Assembly: GCA_012274205.1 (NCBI GenBank)
Contig: JAAOZY010000044.1
Coordinates: 1-49,585, forward strand
Reading direction: 5' to 3'
Length of the DNA stretch: 49,585 bases
DNA from: Betaproteobacteria bacterium
GTDB taxonomy: Bacteria; Pseudomonadota; Gammaproteobacteria; Burkholderiales; SG8-39
The translations under genes were made by a program, and so were the position numbers. How positions within the stretch are numbered: the first letter of the stretch is position 1; every line of letters starts with the position of its first letter. Positions 8,472 through 16,265 of the stretch are shown in pieces. The notes below the pieces were generated by a model. The model made no database searches, was not told where the DNA came from, and saw only the letters and a program-made list of their open reading frames with translations.

Positions 8472-11090
8472 TTATTTCAGCGTATTGGTCGGGTTGGAAA
8501 TGCCGATCGTGTAGTTCAGGTAATTGCTGCCGTTGCCGGCCACGCCTTTTTCGCAGGTGAAAGTCGAGGACATGTCGTCGAACGGGAAGGTGTAGCAGGT
8601 CGGGCAGGCGTTTTTCAACCAGGTGATGGTCGGCAGTACATACTGGACCCACGCCGGCCCTTTGGTCGTATAGTCGACCGCCGGTTTCGCAATGCTGGTC
8701 CAGTTCGTGCCCCCGCAAGCCATTACCGCGGGCTGGCCGGTGGGAGCCGGGTTCGTATACGGGCTGAAGCTGTTGTTGGCGCACAGCTGCAAGTCGCCCA
8801 CCGAAATGCTCGTCTGCGAATTGAACGCGGGGCTGATCGCATTCGATGTTGCAAAATCGAAGGGCGCGGCGTTGAGGAAACTGCTGTCCGTATTCTGATT
8901 CCAGCCCCAGATCTGGTTCGCGGTCGCCCAGGACACAAAGTTGCCGCAGACGCGCTTGCTCGCATCGAAGGTGAATTTGCCTTTCAGAACCTCGCTCTGA
9001 TTCCAGCCGCAAACATTTCCGCCGGCGCCGGCGCCGGTGCAGGTATCCTGCGCCGAGCAGCTCGTCACTGTCGTGGTGCTGGGGGCGACCACGGCGAAAT
9101 ACGATGCCGGACTGTCTGTGATCTTCTGATCGGACGGAAAACTCGACGCCGCGTCAGGCGCAAAATTCCATGTGCTGTTCGGAAGATAGCCTCCCGGAAA
9201 CGGATTCGAGCCGGCGACGCCGCAGGAATACGCCTCCTTGTCGGAAGGCGGCGACTTGCCTTCGCTGCTGGTCGGCCCAAACGCAAAGGCGTAATTCGCG
9301 CCGTTGATGATCGAAACGTCGTAATAGTCGACCGTATTGTGCTGATAGGTGACTTCGGCGAGGGTGTTCGCGGCGTAAGTGGGGCCAGTGCCCGGCGTGG
9401 CCGGAACGCCCGGGCAGGCAGCGCCGGGGCATTGCAGCGCGTAATAATTGCCCGACCATTGAATCTGCTGGCCGCCGGAGGTGATCCCCGACCAGTGCGG
9501 AATGAACTGGGTCGTCGAGGCCTTGGGCGCCAGGATGCCGGTTCCGTTGGCGAAGCCCGGGTTATCCCAGAAGCACATGAAAGGCGTTTTTCCCTTCGCC
9601 ACGCCGGCGCCGCCCTGGACGCAGGTCGAACCGATCGGGCATGCATTCTTCCCCAGCGACGTGGGGCCGCAGTAGGACTGCGCTCCGGCCTCGGTCCTGG
9701 CCGGATTGGTGGGATCGCCGCCCGAGGCCACCGATGCCGGCGAGGTATACGCGCTCGCCGTGCCGGCGTTAACGCCGACGATGACCGTGTCGGAGGCGTT
9801 GTTGGTGAAGGTGATCGTCCTGCCGTCGGTCGACGCGCTGTTATCCACCGACGCCAGCGTGACCTGGCTCTGGTAGGAAGGCGTGTAGCCCGATGGCGTC
9901 GGAGCCTTCGCCGCCACCGTCACGTCAAGCGCGACCTCGAGCCCGTTCCCCGCGGCCCCTTTCAACGGCAGCAGGCCGAAACCGCAGGACGTCGTCGAAG
10001 CCGCAAGCGAGGCGGAGCTGCTGTTATCGAGCGACAATTCGCATGTTGCGGAACTGGCGTTCTGTCTGCTGGCGTCGCTGTTCGATCCATCCGGATACGA
10101 ATAGAACGCCAGAGCGCCCGGGTCGGTGCTGGTAACGGTCACCGTGTAGGCCGACTGCAGCAGGGTGTCGTCGGTCAGGTACACGAACAGCGGCGCCTTC
10201 ATCCCGAGGTAGATCTGGCCGGACGAGTTCTGCGAAGCTACGTTGATGACGCCCGCGGACTGTTGCGCGGTGCCTTTCCAGGTGATCGTGACATTGTCCT
10301 GCGGGCCGAAAGGAGCATTGTTGCCCGCGACCCAGGCGCCGGTCGGACTGATGGTGTTCGTGAAGGATGTCTTCGAGGCTACCTTGGTCGCGTCTATGGT
10401 TCCGGCAATCGCGCAGCTCGGCGACAACGTTGTCAGGGCACACTGTCCGCCGCCTGACAGCGTGATTCCGGCGGCTTCGTCCATCAACACCCACAGCGGG
10501 TTGTCGGCCGGGATCTGCTGGCTCGTCGTTCCGGTTGCAGGATCCAGCTTGACCGTGATCGAAAATGGGTAGGGAACGTTGGCTCCCGAAAAAAACGTCC
10601 GGGTTTCCGCGGCGACCGAAATCGTACCGTAGGGACTTGCGCTGCCCGCTACGGTCACGTCGGAGCTCGCATCGGCGTAGCCCTCGGCGCGCGCAAGCAG
10701 ACTGAACGCCCCCGCCTTTTTGCCGGTGACCGTCACCGTGCAGCTTGACGCGCTGGAAGACAGGACGCAGCTCGAGGGGGAGACCTGGCCGACCGAGGTA
10801 TCGGAAACGCTCAGGTCGATGCGCGTTCTTGTCGCGCTGCCGCTCCCGGCCGACGCATCCGCAGCCAAGCTCACGCTGGCGAGCGTGACCGGCGCGACCT
10901 GGGTCCCGATTTGAAGCTGGCCGGCGCCATTCATGCTGACCACAACCGACTTTGCGCTGCCGGGCCTTACTTGCAGACTCTGCGTCGCGGTTTGAACCTG
11001 GCTGGCGCTATTCGAGTTTCCGCCTCCGCATCCGGCAATCGCAATCGTCGCCAGGCCCAGGACCAGCATTTTCAGTGTCGCGGTCGTCAT
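8472..11090 (-). CDS. Large lipoprotein with C-terminal thaumatin-like domain
   Basis: An 872-aa exported protein. Residues 1-20 are a lipoprotein signal with lipobox IAGC (Cys21), followed by a Gly/Ser/Asn linker. Residues 40-420 are rich in Ser, Thr, Val and Ala, look beta-stranded, and probably form Ig-like modules. From about 425 to the end the pattern fits the thaumatin/GH64-like superfamily: TITFTNNASDTVIVGV as first strand, NTLAEVTY (575-582), YYDVSIINGANY (589-600, compare plant YDVSLVDGFN), many cysteines, and the closing CPTCYTFPFDDMSSTFTC (829-846, compare CPxAYSYAYDDxTSTFTC). Thaumatin-like proteins bind or cleave beta-glucans or inhibit enzymes; the role here is unknown. AAGGGGAAACG precedes the ATG. 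The gene is monocistronic. A 1995-nt open frame opposite it (8463-10457) is a composition artefact. Confidence 0.85.
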   Translation of the reverse strand: MTTATLKMLVLGLATIAIAGCGGGNSNSASQVQTATQSLQVRPGSAKSVVVSMNGAGQLQIGTQVAPVTLASVSLAADASAGSGSATRTRIDLSVSDTSVGQVSPSSCVLSSSASSCTVTVTGKKAGAFSLLARAEGYADASSDVTVAGSASPYGTISVAAETRTFFSGANVPYPFSITVKLDPATGTTSQQIPADNPLWVLMDEAAGITLSGGGQCALTTLSPSCAIAGTIDATKVASKTSFTNTISPTGAWVAGNNAPFGPQDNVTITWKGTAQQSAGVINVASQNSSGQIYLGMKAPLFVYLTDDTLLQSAYTVTVTSTDPGALAFYSYPDGSNSDASRQNASSATCELSLDNSSSASLAASTTSCGFGLLPLKGAAGNGLEVALDVTVAAKAPTPSGYTPSYQSQVTLASVDNSASTDGRTITFTNNASDTVIVGVNAGTASAYTSPASVASGGDPTNPARTEAGAQSYCGPTSLGKNACPIGSTCVQGGAGVAKGKTPFMCFWDNPGFANGTGILAPKASTTQFIPHWSGITSGGQQIQWSGNYYALQCPGAACPGVPATPGTGPTYAANTLAEVTYQHNTVDYYDVSIINGANYAFAFGPTSSEGKSPPSDKEAYSCGVAGSNPFPGGYLPNSTWNFAPDAASSFPSDQKITDSPASYFAVVAPSTTTVTSCSAQDTCTGAGAGGNVCGWNQSEVLKGKFTFDASKRVCGNFVSWATANQIWGWNQNTDSSFLNAAPFDFATSNAISPAFNSQTSISVGDLQLCANNSFSPYTNPAPTGQPAVMACGGTNWTSIAKPAVDYTTKGPAWVQYVLPTITWLKNACPTCYTFPFDDMSSTFTCEKGVAGNGSNYLNYTIGISNPTNTLK

Positions 11091-11375
11091 CGTTTCCCCT
11101 TTTCAAAGGTGTGCGGTATTGAGCGCAATTCTGCGCCTGCATCATATGCAGAAGGCGACGGCCTTGCAATGTTCTTTCCGCGATCAGGCGATGGCGTCGA
11201 GGGTTCGCGTCAGCGGGATGCAATCCATGCCGCGAAACGGCTGCGGGGGCGTGTCGACCGGTCGCGGTCTGCATCAACAGCCGCCTGCTGCGCGTAGAAT
11301 TGCTCCGCCAGCATGCCGAATCCGGCGTGCGCGCCGGCCCAGGCCCGCGCAAGGCTCGATACCGGAGAAGGGCGC

Positions 11376-12143
11376 ATGAAAGCCAATCGCATGAAAGAGA
11401 AGCTGCGCGCGGGCGAGCCCGTATTCGGCGTCTCGGTGATGATTCCCTCGCCGCAGATCGTGGAGATGATAGGCGCGGCCGGCTTCGACTGGGTGCTGCT
11501 CGATTGCGAACACGGCACGCTCACGCTGGAGAGTGTGGAATTGATGGCGATGGCGGCGGAGGCCTGCGGCATCACCGCGATCGCGCGTCCGATGACGCGC
11601 AGCGCCGAGCACATCCTGCAGGTGCTCGATCGCGGCGTGATGGGCGTGCAGGTGCCGCACGTGAATACAGCGCAGGAGGCGCGCGAGGCGATCGCCGCGG
11701 TGAAATACCATCCGACCGGACGCCGCGGGCTCGCCGCCGGCACGCGCGCGGCGAATTACGATGCGCACGGCACGCTCGCCGATTACGTCCGGGCCGCCAA
11801 TGAGGCCACGCTGATCGCGATCCAGCTCGAAGACCGGGCGGCGATCGACAATATCGACGATCTGCTGCTGGTCGAGGGCATAGACGTGTTTTTCATCGGG
11901 CCGTCCGACCTGTCGCAGTCCATGGGCCATCCGGGCAATCCCAGGGCGCCCGCGGTGGCGCAGGCGATCGAGGCGAGCCTGCGCAAAATGGCGGCGGCTG
12001 GCCGCACGCCCGGCATGCCCGCAACCGCCGAGAACGTGCGCGAGGCCGTGGGCAAGGGCGTGCGCTACATCTACACCCACCTGCCGCGCCTGCTGGCGGG
12101 CAGCGCGAAGGCCTATCTGGCGCATGCGCGAGGGCAGGGCTGA
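11376..12143 (+). CDS. HpcH/HpaI family aldolase
   Basis: A 255-aa TIM-barrel class II pyruvate-type aldolase of the HpcH/HpaI family. Family residues are visible: Glu45-His46 in LLDCEHGTL, Arg71 in ARPMTRSA, the metal ligands Glu152 (IQLEDR) and Asp178 (FIGPSDLS). It would cleave a 2-oxo-4-hydroxy acid to pyruvate or glyoxylate plus an aldehyde; the substrate cannot be read from the sequence. The ATG at 11376 has GGAGAAGG in front; the frame is open 63 nt further upstream without a ribosome-binding site. The gene stands alone between the divergent lipoprotein gene and a long gene-poor stretch, so the neighbourhood does not name a pathway. Confidence 0.88.
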   Translation: MKANRMKEKLRAGEPVFGVSVMIPSPQIVEMIGAAGFDWVLLDCEHGTLTLESVELMAMAAEACGITAIARPMTRSAEHILQVLDRGVMGVQVPHVNTAQEAREAIAAVKYHPTGRRGLAAGTRAANYDAHGTLADYVRAANEATLIAIQLEDRAAIDNIDDLLLVEGIDVFFIGPSDLSQSMGHPGNPRAPAVAQAIEASLRKMAAAGRTPGMPATAENVREAVGKGVRYIYTHLPRLLAGSAKAYLAHARGQG

Positions 12144-12673
12144 GACGCTGCTACGCGAGCAGCCTGCCCGCTTCCGCATGCGATCCGGCGCGGGCCTGCG
12201 CCGGCCGGCCGGAAAAAGCACAAGACCTGCATGCCCGCAGCGCACGGCATAGGTACTTTCCCTTATGCGAAATGGCGCCTGTCAGACTCGATGAAATACT
12301 TTCTTACACAATTTTCGTTGAATCAACACGACTCAGACAGCATCATATAAATGCGCATTTGCAGAGGGGCGCAGGACGCGCCCGTTCAATTGCAGCAATG
12401 TCCGGCGCTGCTATTCAAGGCAACACGAGATTGATCGCATGACGCAAGAGGTACTGCACAAATTTTTCTCTGACTCGATCGCGTACCTGGGTCAGTTCCA
12501 GCCACCGGCGGCCAGCCCACGTTCTCCCTTTCTAAAGCTGGTTCGCCCGGAAGACTCCCGCTCCCTCCCTGGCGGGAGTCTTCCACCCCTATCCACTGAC
12601 GGCTCGACCGAGAATAGCCGGCAGTTGCCGGCCTCCTAGAGTCTCTTCACCGCACTTTATTTCCGGTAGCCCG
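12144..12673. other. Gene-poor stretch with one strong hairpin
   Basis: A 530-nt stretch without a recognisable gene. 12290-12360 is A+T-rich compared with its surroundings and could hold a promoter, though no well-spaced -35/-10 pair stands out. A 66-codon open frame (12439-12639) has no clear ribosome-binding site and its second half is built over a perfect hairpin, so I do not call it a gene. A small RNA ending near the hairpin is possible. Confidence 0.4.
12549..12584. other. Perfect 13-bp hairpin
   Basis: GGAAGACTCCCGC (12549-12561) pairs exactly with GCGGGAGTCTTCC (12572-12584) around a 10-nt pyrimidine-rich loop. No T run follows on either strand, so it is not a standard intrinsic terminator. 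It lies 89 nt before the surface-adhesin E gene. Confidence 0.6.
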
Positions 12674-13075
12674 ATGCCATTTTCTCCGCGCAAGGCAATT
12701 CCGCTATTGCTGCTGGCCGTTTTGAGCAACAGCGCGATGGCGGACTGGGTCAAGGTCGGCAGCAGCAGGACCGAGACCCTTTACGTAGACCCGTCCACCA
12801 TCCGTGCCACGGACAATGTGGCGAGAATGTGGGCTTTGAATGACTTCGTCGCGCTGCAACGAGTCGACAAGCGCCAGCCATTCAAGTCGGAAAAGATGGA
12901 ATATGAATACGACTGCAAGAGCGAAAAGTCGCGCCTGCTCTACTTCTCTTCCCACCCCGAGAGCATGGCGGAAGGCGCAGCACTCGACTTCAATGTTGCG
13001 CCTGGCGCGTGGACAGCCCATTTGCCCGGCAGCGGATTGGAAATCCTGTGGAAAATCGCCTGCGGGAAAGCATAA
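12674..13075 (+). CDS. Exported surface-adhesin E-like protein
   Basis: A 133-aa protein with a signal peptide (positive PRKA, hydrophobic IPLLLLAVL, cleavage probably after SAMA at residue 23). The mature part begins DWVKVGSS and contains TLYVDPSTIR and MWALNDFV, followed by a pair of spaced cysteines; this is the pattern of the surface-adhesin E (protein E-like) family of small periplasmic or outer-membrane proteins. In Haemophilus, protein E binds host and plasma proteins, but most environmental members have no known role. No strong ribosome-binding site is seen before the ATG. The next gene, a BON lipoprotein, lies 185 nt downstream on the same strand. Confidence 0.75.
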   Translation: MPFSPRKAIPLLLLAVLSNSAMADWVKVGSSRTETLYVDPSTIRATDNVARMWALNDFVALQRVDKRQPFKSEKMEYEYDCKSEKSRLLYFSSHPESMAEGAALDFNVAPGAWTAHLPGSGLEILWKIACGKA

Positions 13076-13260
13076 GCCCCGCTTCGTGCTGAGGCTGCCG
13101 GGTTCGCGACACCCTGCCGCATACCTGCGCCCTTTCCTGGTTCCGTCAGGAGCGGAAGTCTTGCCTGACTGCGCCGCCTGTCGATGAAGGGCGACGCGAT
13201 GGCCACCGGCCGTTCAGGCATGATCCTGATTTTATGCACCACCAACCGGAGAGTCTTGTT

Positions 13261-13575
13261 ATGAAACAACTGAAACGAAGTGCTTCCGCCGCATTTCTTG
13301 CCCTCACGCTGGCAAGCATGGTGGGATGCGCGGCAACCGCCACCAGAGAAAGCACGGGTCAGTTTGTCGATGATGCCGCCATAACCACGAAGGTCAAGGC
13401 GGCGATATTGGACCAGCCAACGCTCAAATTATTCGATATCCATGTGGCCACATTCAATGGGACGGTCGAGCTCAGCGGCATCGTCGCGTCGCAGTCGACC
13501 ATCGACAAGGCGGTCGAAGTTGCGCGCAAGGTCAGCGGTGTGAAGGCGGTCAAGAACGGCATGCGAGTCATGTAG
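13261..13575 (+). CDS. BON-domain lipoprotein (OsmY-like)
   Basis: A 104-aa lipoprotein. The lipobox MVGC puts the lipidated cysteine at residue 23. The rest is a single BON domain (residues 37-104: DDAAITTKVKAAIL, then FNGTVELSGIV, then KVSGVKAVKNGM), as in OsmY-like periplasmic proteins thought to bind membranes or phospholipid. The ATG at 13261 follows GGAGAG; the frame extends nine codons upstream without need. The family is often induced by osmotic or envelope stress, but nothing in the upstream 185 nt proves that here. Confidence 0.85.
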   Translation: MKQLKRSASAAFLALTLASMVGCAATATRESTGQFVDDAAITTKVKAAILDQPTLKLFDIHVATFNGTVELSGIVASQSTIDKAVEVARKVSGVKAVKNGMRVM

Positions 13576-13607
13576 TACCCGAGCTCAGGCAGGCATGAGC
13601 ACGCGCT

Positions 13608-14162
13608 CTATTTGGCGAGCTGGTCGGCAGCTTTGATTCCCTGGCAGTCGGGGCCGAGATATTTCATTTGAGACTCGCTTTGGATCGTGTGGCGACCGCG
13701 AGCGTCGGTCACGGTCATATCCACGCGAGTAGTCACCGTGTCCCCCTCGGCGACGCTAGTGCCACTGCCGACGTTGGTCGCGCCATTGGCCGTGCAGTTG
13801 AACTCAAACTGGATTGAGTTGCCGCTGTGCACGAGCTTGGCCGGCTCGCAGCGACCTTGGGGATCTACCATCGGCCGATTGCGTGCCGCCATGGCCGGGC
13901 TGATGCAGATGCGCGTGCTGCCGCCCGAGCCCACACCTTGACTACCCATCCTGGACTCGATTTGCTTGCGCTGAGCCGGGGACATGTTGGCCAATGCCTG
14001 CTGCATCTGGCCCCGGAGTGCCGCCATCTGCGCAGCCGTGTCCTGGCCGTCCAGAACCTGCCGGATCTGTTTCATTTCCCACAAGCCGGGCTTGAGCTGG
14101 TGGTTTTCCGCGAATGCGCTGCCGCTCAACATAAGGAGCATCACGAGGGCGAGTTTCTTCAT
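13608..14162 (-). CDS. DUF3617-family exported protein
   Basis: A 184-aa protein with a signal peptide (MKKLALVMLLMLSGSAFA, cleavage after residue 18). The mature protein starts with LKPGLWEMK, the hallmark of DUF3617, then a Gln/Met/Ala-rich helical stretch, and three or four cysteines in CISP, CEPAK, FNCT and GPDC that could form disulfides. Members are periplasmic and of unknown function. The start at 14162 is chosen because the signal peptide begins there; the frame upstream is open but lacks sense. It is convergent with the BON gene. Confidence 0.82.
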   Translation of the reverse strand: MKKLALVMLLMLSGSAFAENHQLKPGLWEMKQIRQVLDGQDTAAQMAALRGQMQQALANMSPAQRKQIESRMGSQGVGSGGSTRICISPAMAARNRPMVDPQGRCEPAKLVHSGNSIQFEFNCTANGATNVGSGTSVAEGDTVTTRVDMTVTDARGRHTIQSESQMKYLGPDCQGIKAADQLAK

Positions 14163-14254
14163 GGCCTGCTTCCGTTTTATTCTCGAACTGCACATTAGCA
14201 GCTTCGCCGGGCAGGGACAAATCCATTCCATGAAACGGCTACGCGCGTATCGGC

Positions 14255-14590
14255 TCAACTGAATTTCAGCGAGTCCAGCGCTTTTGCGAACCGCGGCAGG
14301 CGCGCCAGAGCATCACGAAGGCGCTTGATCCCGCTGCTCCGGCGGATCGCACGGGAACTTGCGCCGAGCAGCCGGATGGCGCCGGCGGGGTTGCCTTCGA
14401 CCAGCGCCAGGCCGCCGCGCTCGATGCGCTTGCGTTCGCCCGCGGCGAGCAGGTAGTCCTCGGGCTCGCCTTCGAGCGTGAGCCACACCACGCCTTCGGT
14501 ACATTCGAGCTCGACATTGCGCGCGCCGCGCAGAGCGAGCGGCGTGCCCGCGGCAAGCTGGATGACCCCGTTTCCCAATGACATGCGCAT
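14255..14590 (-). CDS. DUF2917-domain protein
   Basis: A 111-aa cytoplasmic protein with a short cupin-like beta pattern: LAAGTPLALRGARNVEL, then GVVWLTLEGEPEDYLLAAGE, then IERGGLALVEG. This is the DUF2917 pattern, common in betaproteobacteria and without known function. The C-terminal 40 residues are basic and helical. Translation may start at the first or third codon (both ATG). It is divergent from the MocR regulator gene with about 210 nt between them, and such small proteins often lie next to GntR/MocR genes, so shared regulation is plausible. Confidence 0.75.
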   Translation of the reverse strand: MRMSLGNGVIQLAAGTPLALRGARNVELECTEGVVWLTLEGEPEDYLLAAGERKRIERGGLALVEGNPAGAIRLLGASSRAIRRSSGIKRLRDALARLPRFAKALDSLKFS

Positions 14591-14672
14591 GCTGGAATTC
14601 CCCTGGCATCGAATGAGAATGCAGTGCCAGTCTAGGGATCCGGCCGCTTGCAGTACAGATACAGAAAAACAG

Positions 14673-14691
14673 AATTGTCACCGATACAATT
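14673..14691. promoter_or_regulatory. Candidate MocR operator between divergent genes
   Basis: AATTGT and ACAATT form a perfect 6-bp inverted repeat with a 7-nt spacer, next to a run with repeated TACAG/ATACAG words (14651-14665). It lies about 83 nt before the DUF2917 gene and 110 nt before the MocR gene. MocR regulators often bind such repeats in their own divergent promoter. Assignment is by position only. Confidence 0.4.
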
Positions 14692-14800
14692 GCAGTTCGG
14701 ATAAACTGTGCTGCTCGAGTTTGCGGCCAACTGTGCCTGTCGGCCAGCGCGCGATCAGGTGAAAATCCGCGTCAGACTGCGGGCGTAGGGAAGGACGCGC

Positions 14801-16249
14801 ATGGACCAGCGGGCACTGCGTTACGAACAACTGGCGGACGAACTCGCGGGCATGATCGCGGCGCGCGTGCTGCGCCCCGGGGAGCGCCTGCCCTCGGTGC
14901 GCCGCCTGGCGAGCGAAAAGAAACTGTCCGTCTCCACCGTGCTGCAGGCGCTGCGCCAGCTGGAGGAGCGCGGCCAGGTCGAAGCGCGGCCGCAGTCGGG
15001 CTTCTTTGTGCGGCCGACCGTCCCGCACCAGCGCGCGCAACTCGAAGCGCACACGCCCCAGCGCGCGGCGCGCCCGGTGGCGGTCGACATCAACGGCCGG
15101 CTGATGCGCGTGCTGGCGCTGAACAATCGCAGCGACATGGTGCCGCTGGGCGCGGCGTTGCCCTCGGCCGAACTGCTGCCGCTGGCGCAGCTGCAGCGCC
15201 TTTACGGCCAGGTCGGGCGGCGCTCGGCGCCGCTGCTCGAGGGCAACAGCCACACTGCAATGAATCAGCCGGACCTGGTGCGCCAATTCGCGCGCCATTC
15301 GCTCGGCTGGGGCCGGCCCCTGGAGCCGGAGGAGATCGTGATCACCAACTCCTGCACCGAGGCCATGGCGCTGTGCCTGCGCGCGGTGACGCAGCCGGGG
15401 GATACCGTGGCGGTCGAATCGCCGTCCTACTATCTGATGCTGCAATTGCTGGAACAGCTGGGTCTCAAGGCGCTGGAGATTCCGACCCATCCGCGCCACG
15501 GCATATCGGTGGATGCGCTCGACATCGCGACGCGCGAGCGGCGCATCGCCGCCTGCCTGCTGGTGAGCAATTTCAACAATCCGCTGGGCAGCCTCATGCC
15601 CGACGAGGAAAAGAAGCGCCTGGCGAAGCTGATGGCGGGGCGCGCGATACCGGTGATCGAGGACGACATCTACGGCGATCTGCATTTCGGCCCGGATCGG
15701 CCCTGGCCGCTGAAGTCCTTCGACCGCGCCGGCAACGTGATGCTGTGCTCGTCGCTGTCGAAAACACTGAGCCCCTCGCTGCGCCTGGGCTACGTCGCCG
15801 CGGGGCGCTTCCATGCGCAGGTTCTGATGCAAAAGACGATGACCTCGGGCGCCACCAACCCGGTGACGCAGCTGGTGGCGGCGCGCTTTCTGGAATCGAC
15901 GGCCTACCCGCGCCACCTGCTGCGCCTGCGCCGCGCCTACGAGCGGCAGGTAATGCAGATGTCGGAGGCGGTGCTGCGCCATTTTCCGCCGGGGACGCGG
16001 CTGTCGCAGCCGCAGGGCGGCGTCGTGCTCTGGGTCGAGCTTGCGCCGGGGACCGACGCCGAAGCGCTGTTCGAGCTCGCGCTGGGTGCCGGGATCGCCT
16101 TTGTTCCCGGCGATCTGTTCTCCGCCGGCGGCCAATACCGCAATTGCCTGCGCCTGAACTGCGGCCATCCCTGGTCGGAGCGTTTCGAGCAGGCGGTGAA
16201 ACGCCTGGGTGCGCTGGCGCTGACGCTGGCAAAGGCGGCCCGGTCCTGA
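14801..16249 (+). CDS. MocR-type GntR/aminotransferase regulator
   Basis: A 482-aa chimeric regulator. Residues 5-72 are a GntR winged helix-turn-helix (YEQLADELAGMI, then RLPSVRRLASEKKLSVSTV). Residues 110-480 are a fold-type I aminotransferase domain with SNFNNPLGSLMP, IEDDIYGDLHF and the PLP lysine Lys321 in SSLSKTLSPSLRLGY. It resembles E. coli YdcR and other MocR members, which bind DNA under control of PLP or an amine ligand. The catalytic lysine is present, so cofactor binding is expected. It probably regulates itself and the divergent DUF2917 gene through the palindrome between them. Confidence 0.9.
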   Translation: MDQRALRYEQLADELAGMIAARVLRPGERLPSVRRLASEKKLSVSTVLQALRQLEERGQVEARPQSGFFVRPTVPHQRAQLEAHTPQRAARPVAVDINGRLMRVLALNNRSDMVPLGAALPSAELLPLAQLQRLYGQVGRRSAPLLEGNSHTAMNQPDLVRQFARHSLGWGRPLEPEEIVITNSCTEAMALCLRAVTQPGDTVAVESPSYYLMLQLLEQLGLKALEIPTHPRHGISVDALDIATRERRIAACLLVSNFNNPLGSLMPDEEKKRLAKLMAGRAIPVIEDDIYGDLHFGPDRPWPLKSFDRAGNVMLCSSLSKTLSPSLRLGYVAAGRFHAQVLMQKTMTSGATNPVTQLVAARFLESTAYPRHLLRLRRAYERQVMQMSEAVLRHFPPGTRLSQPQGGVVLWVELAPGTDAEALFELALGAGIAFVPGDLFSAGGQYRNCLRLNCGHPWSERFEQAVKRLGALALTLAKAARS

Positions 16250-16265
16250 GCCGGGGCCGCCAGGT

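Noticed and set aside
8463..10457. 664-codon open frame on the plus strand
   Set aside because: It lies entirely opposite the thaumatin-domain lipoprotein, whose protein has a signal peptide and recognisable motifs. The plus-strand product is Arg/Gly/Ala-rich with no family features.
12324..12351. Promoter built from TTGAAT and TATAAA in the gene-poor stretch
   Set aside because: The spacer is 22 nt, too long for a sigma-70 promoter.
12439..12639. 66-codon open frame in the gene-poor stretch
   Set aside because: There is no clear ribosome-binding site, no recognisable family, and part of the frame is dictated by a perfect hairpin.
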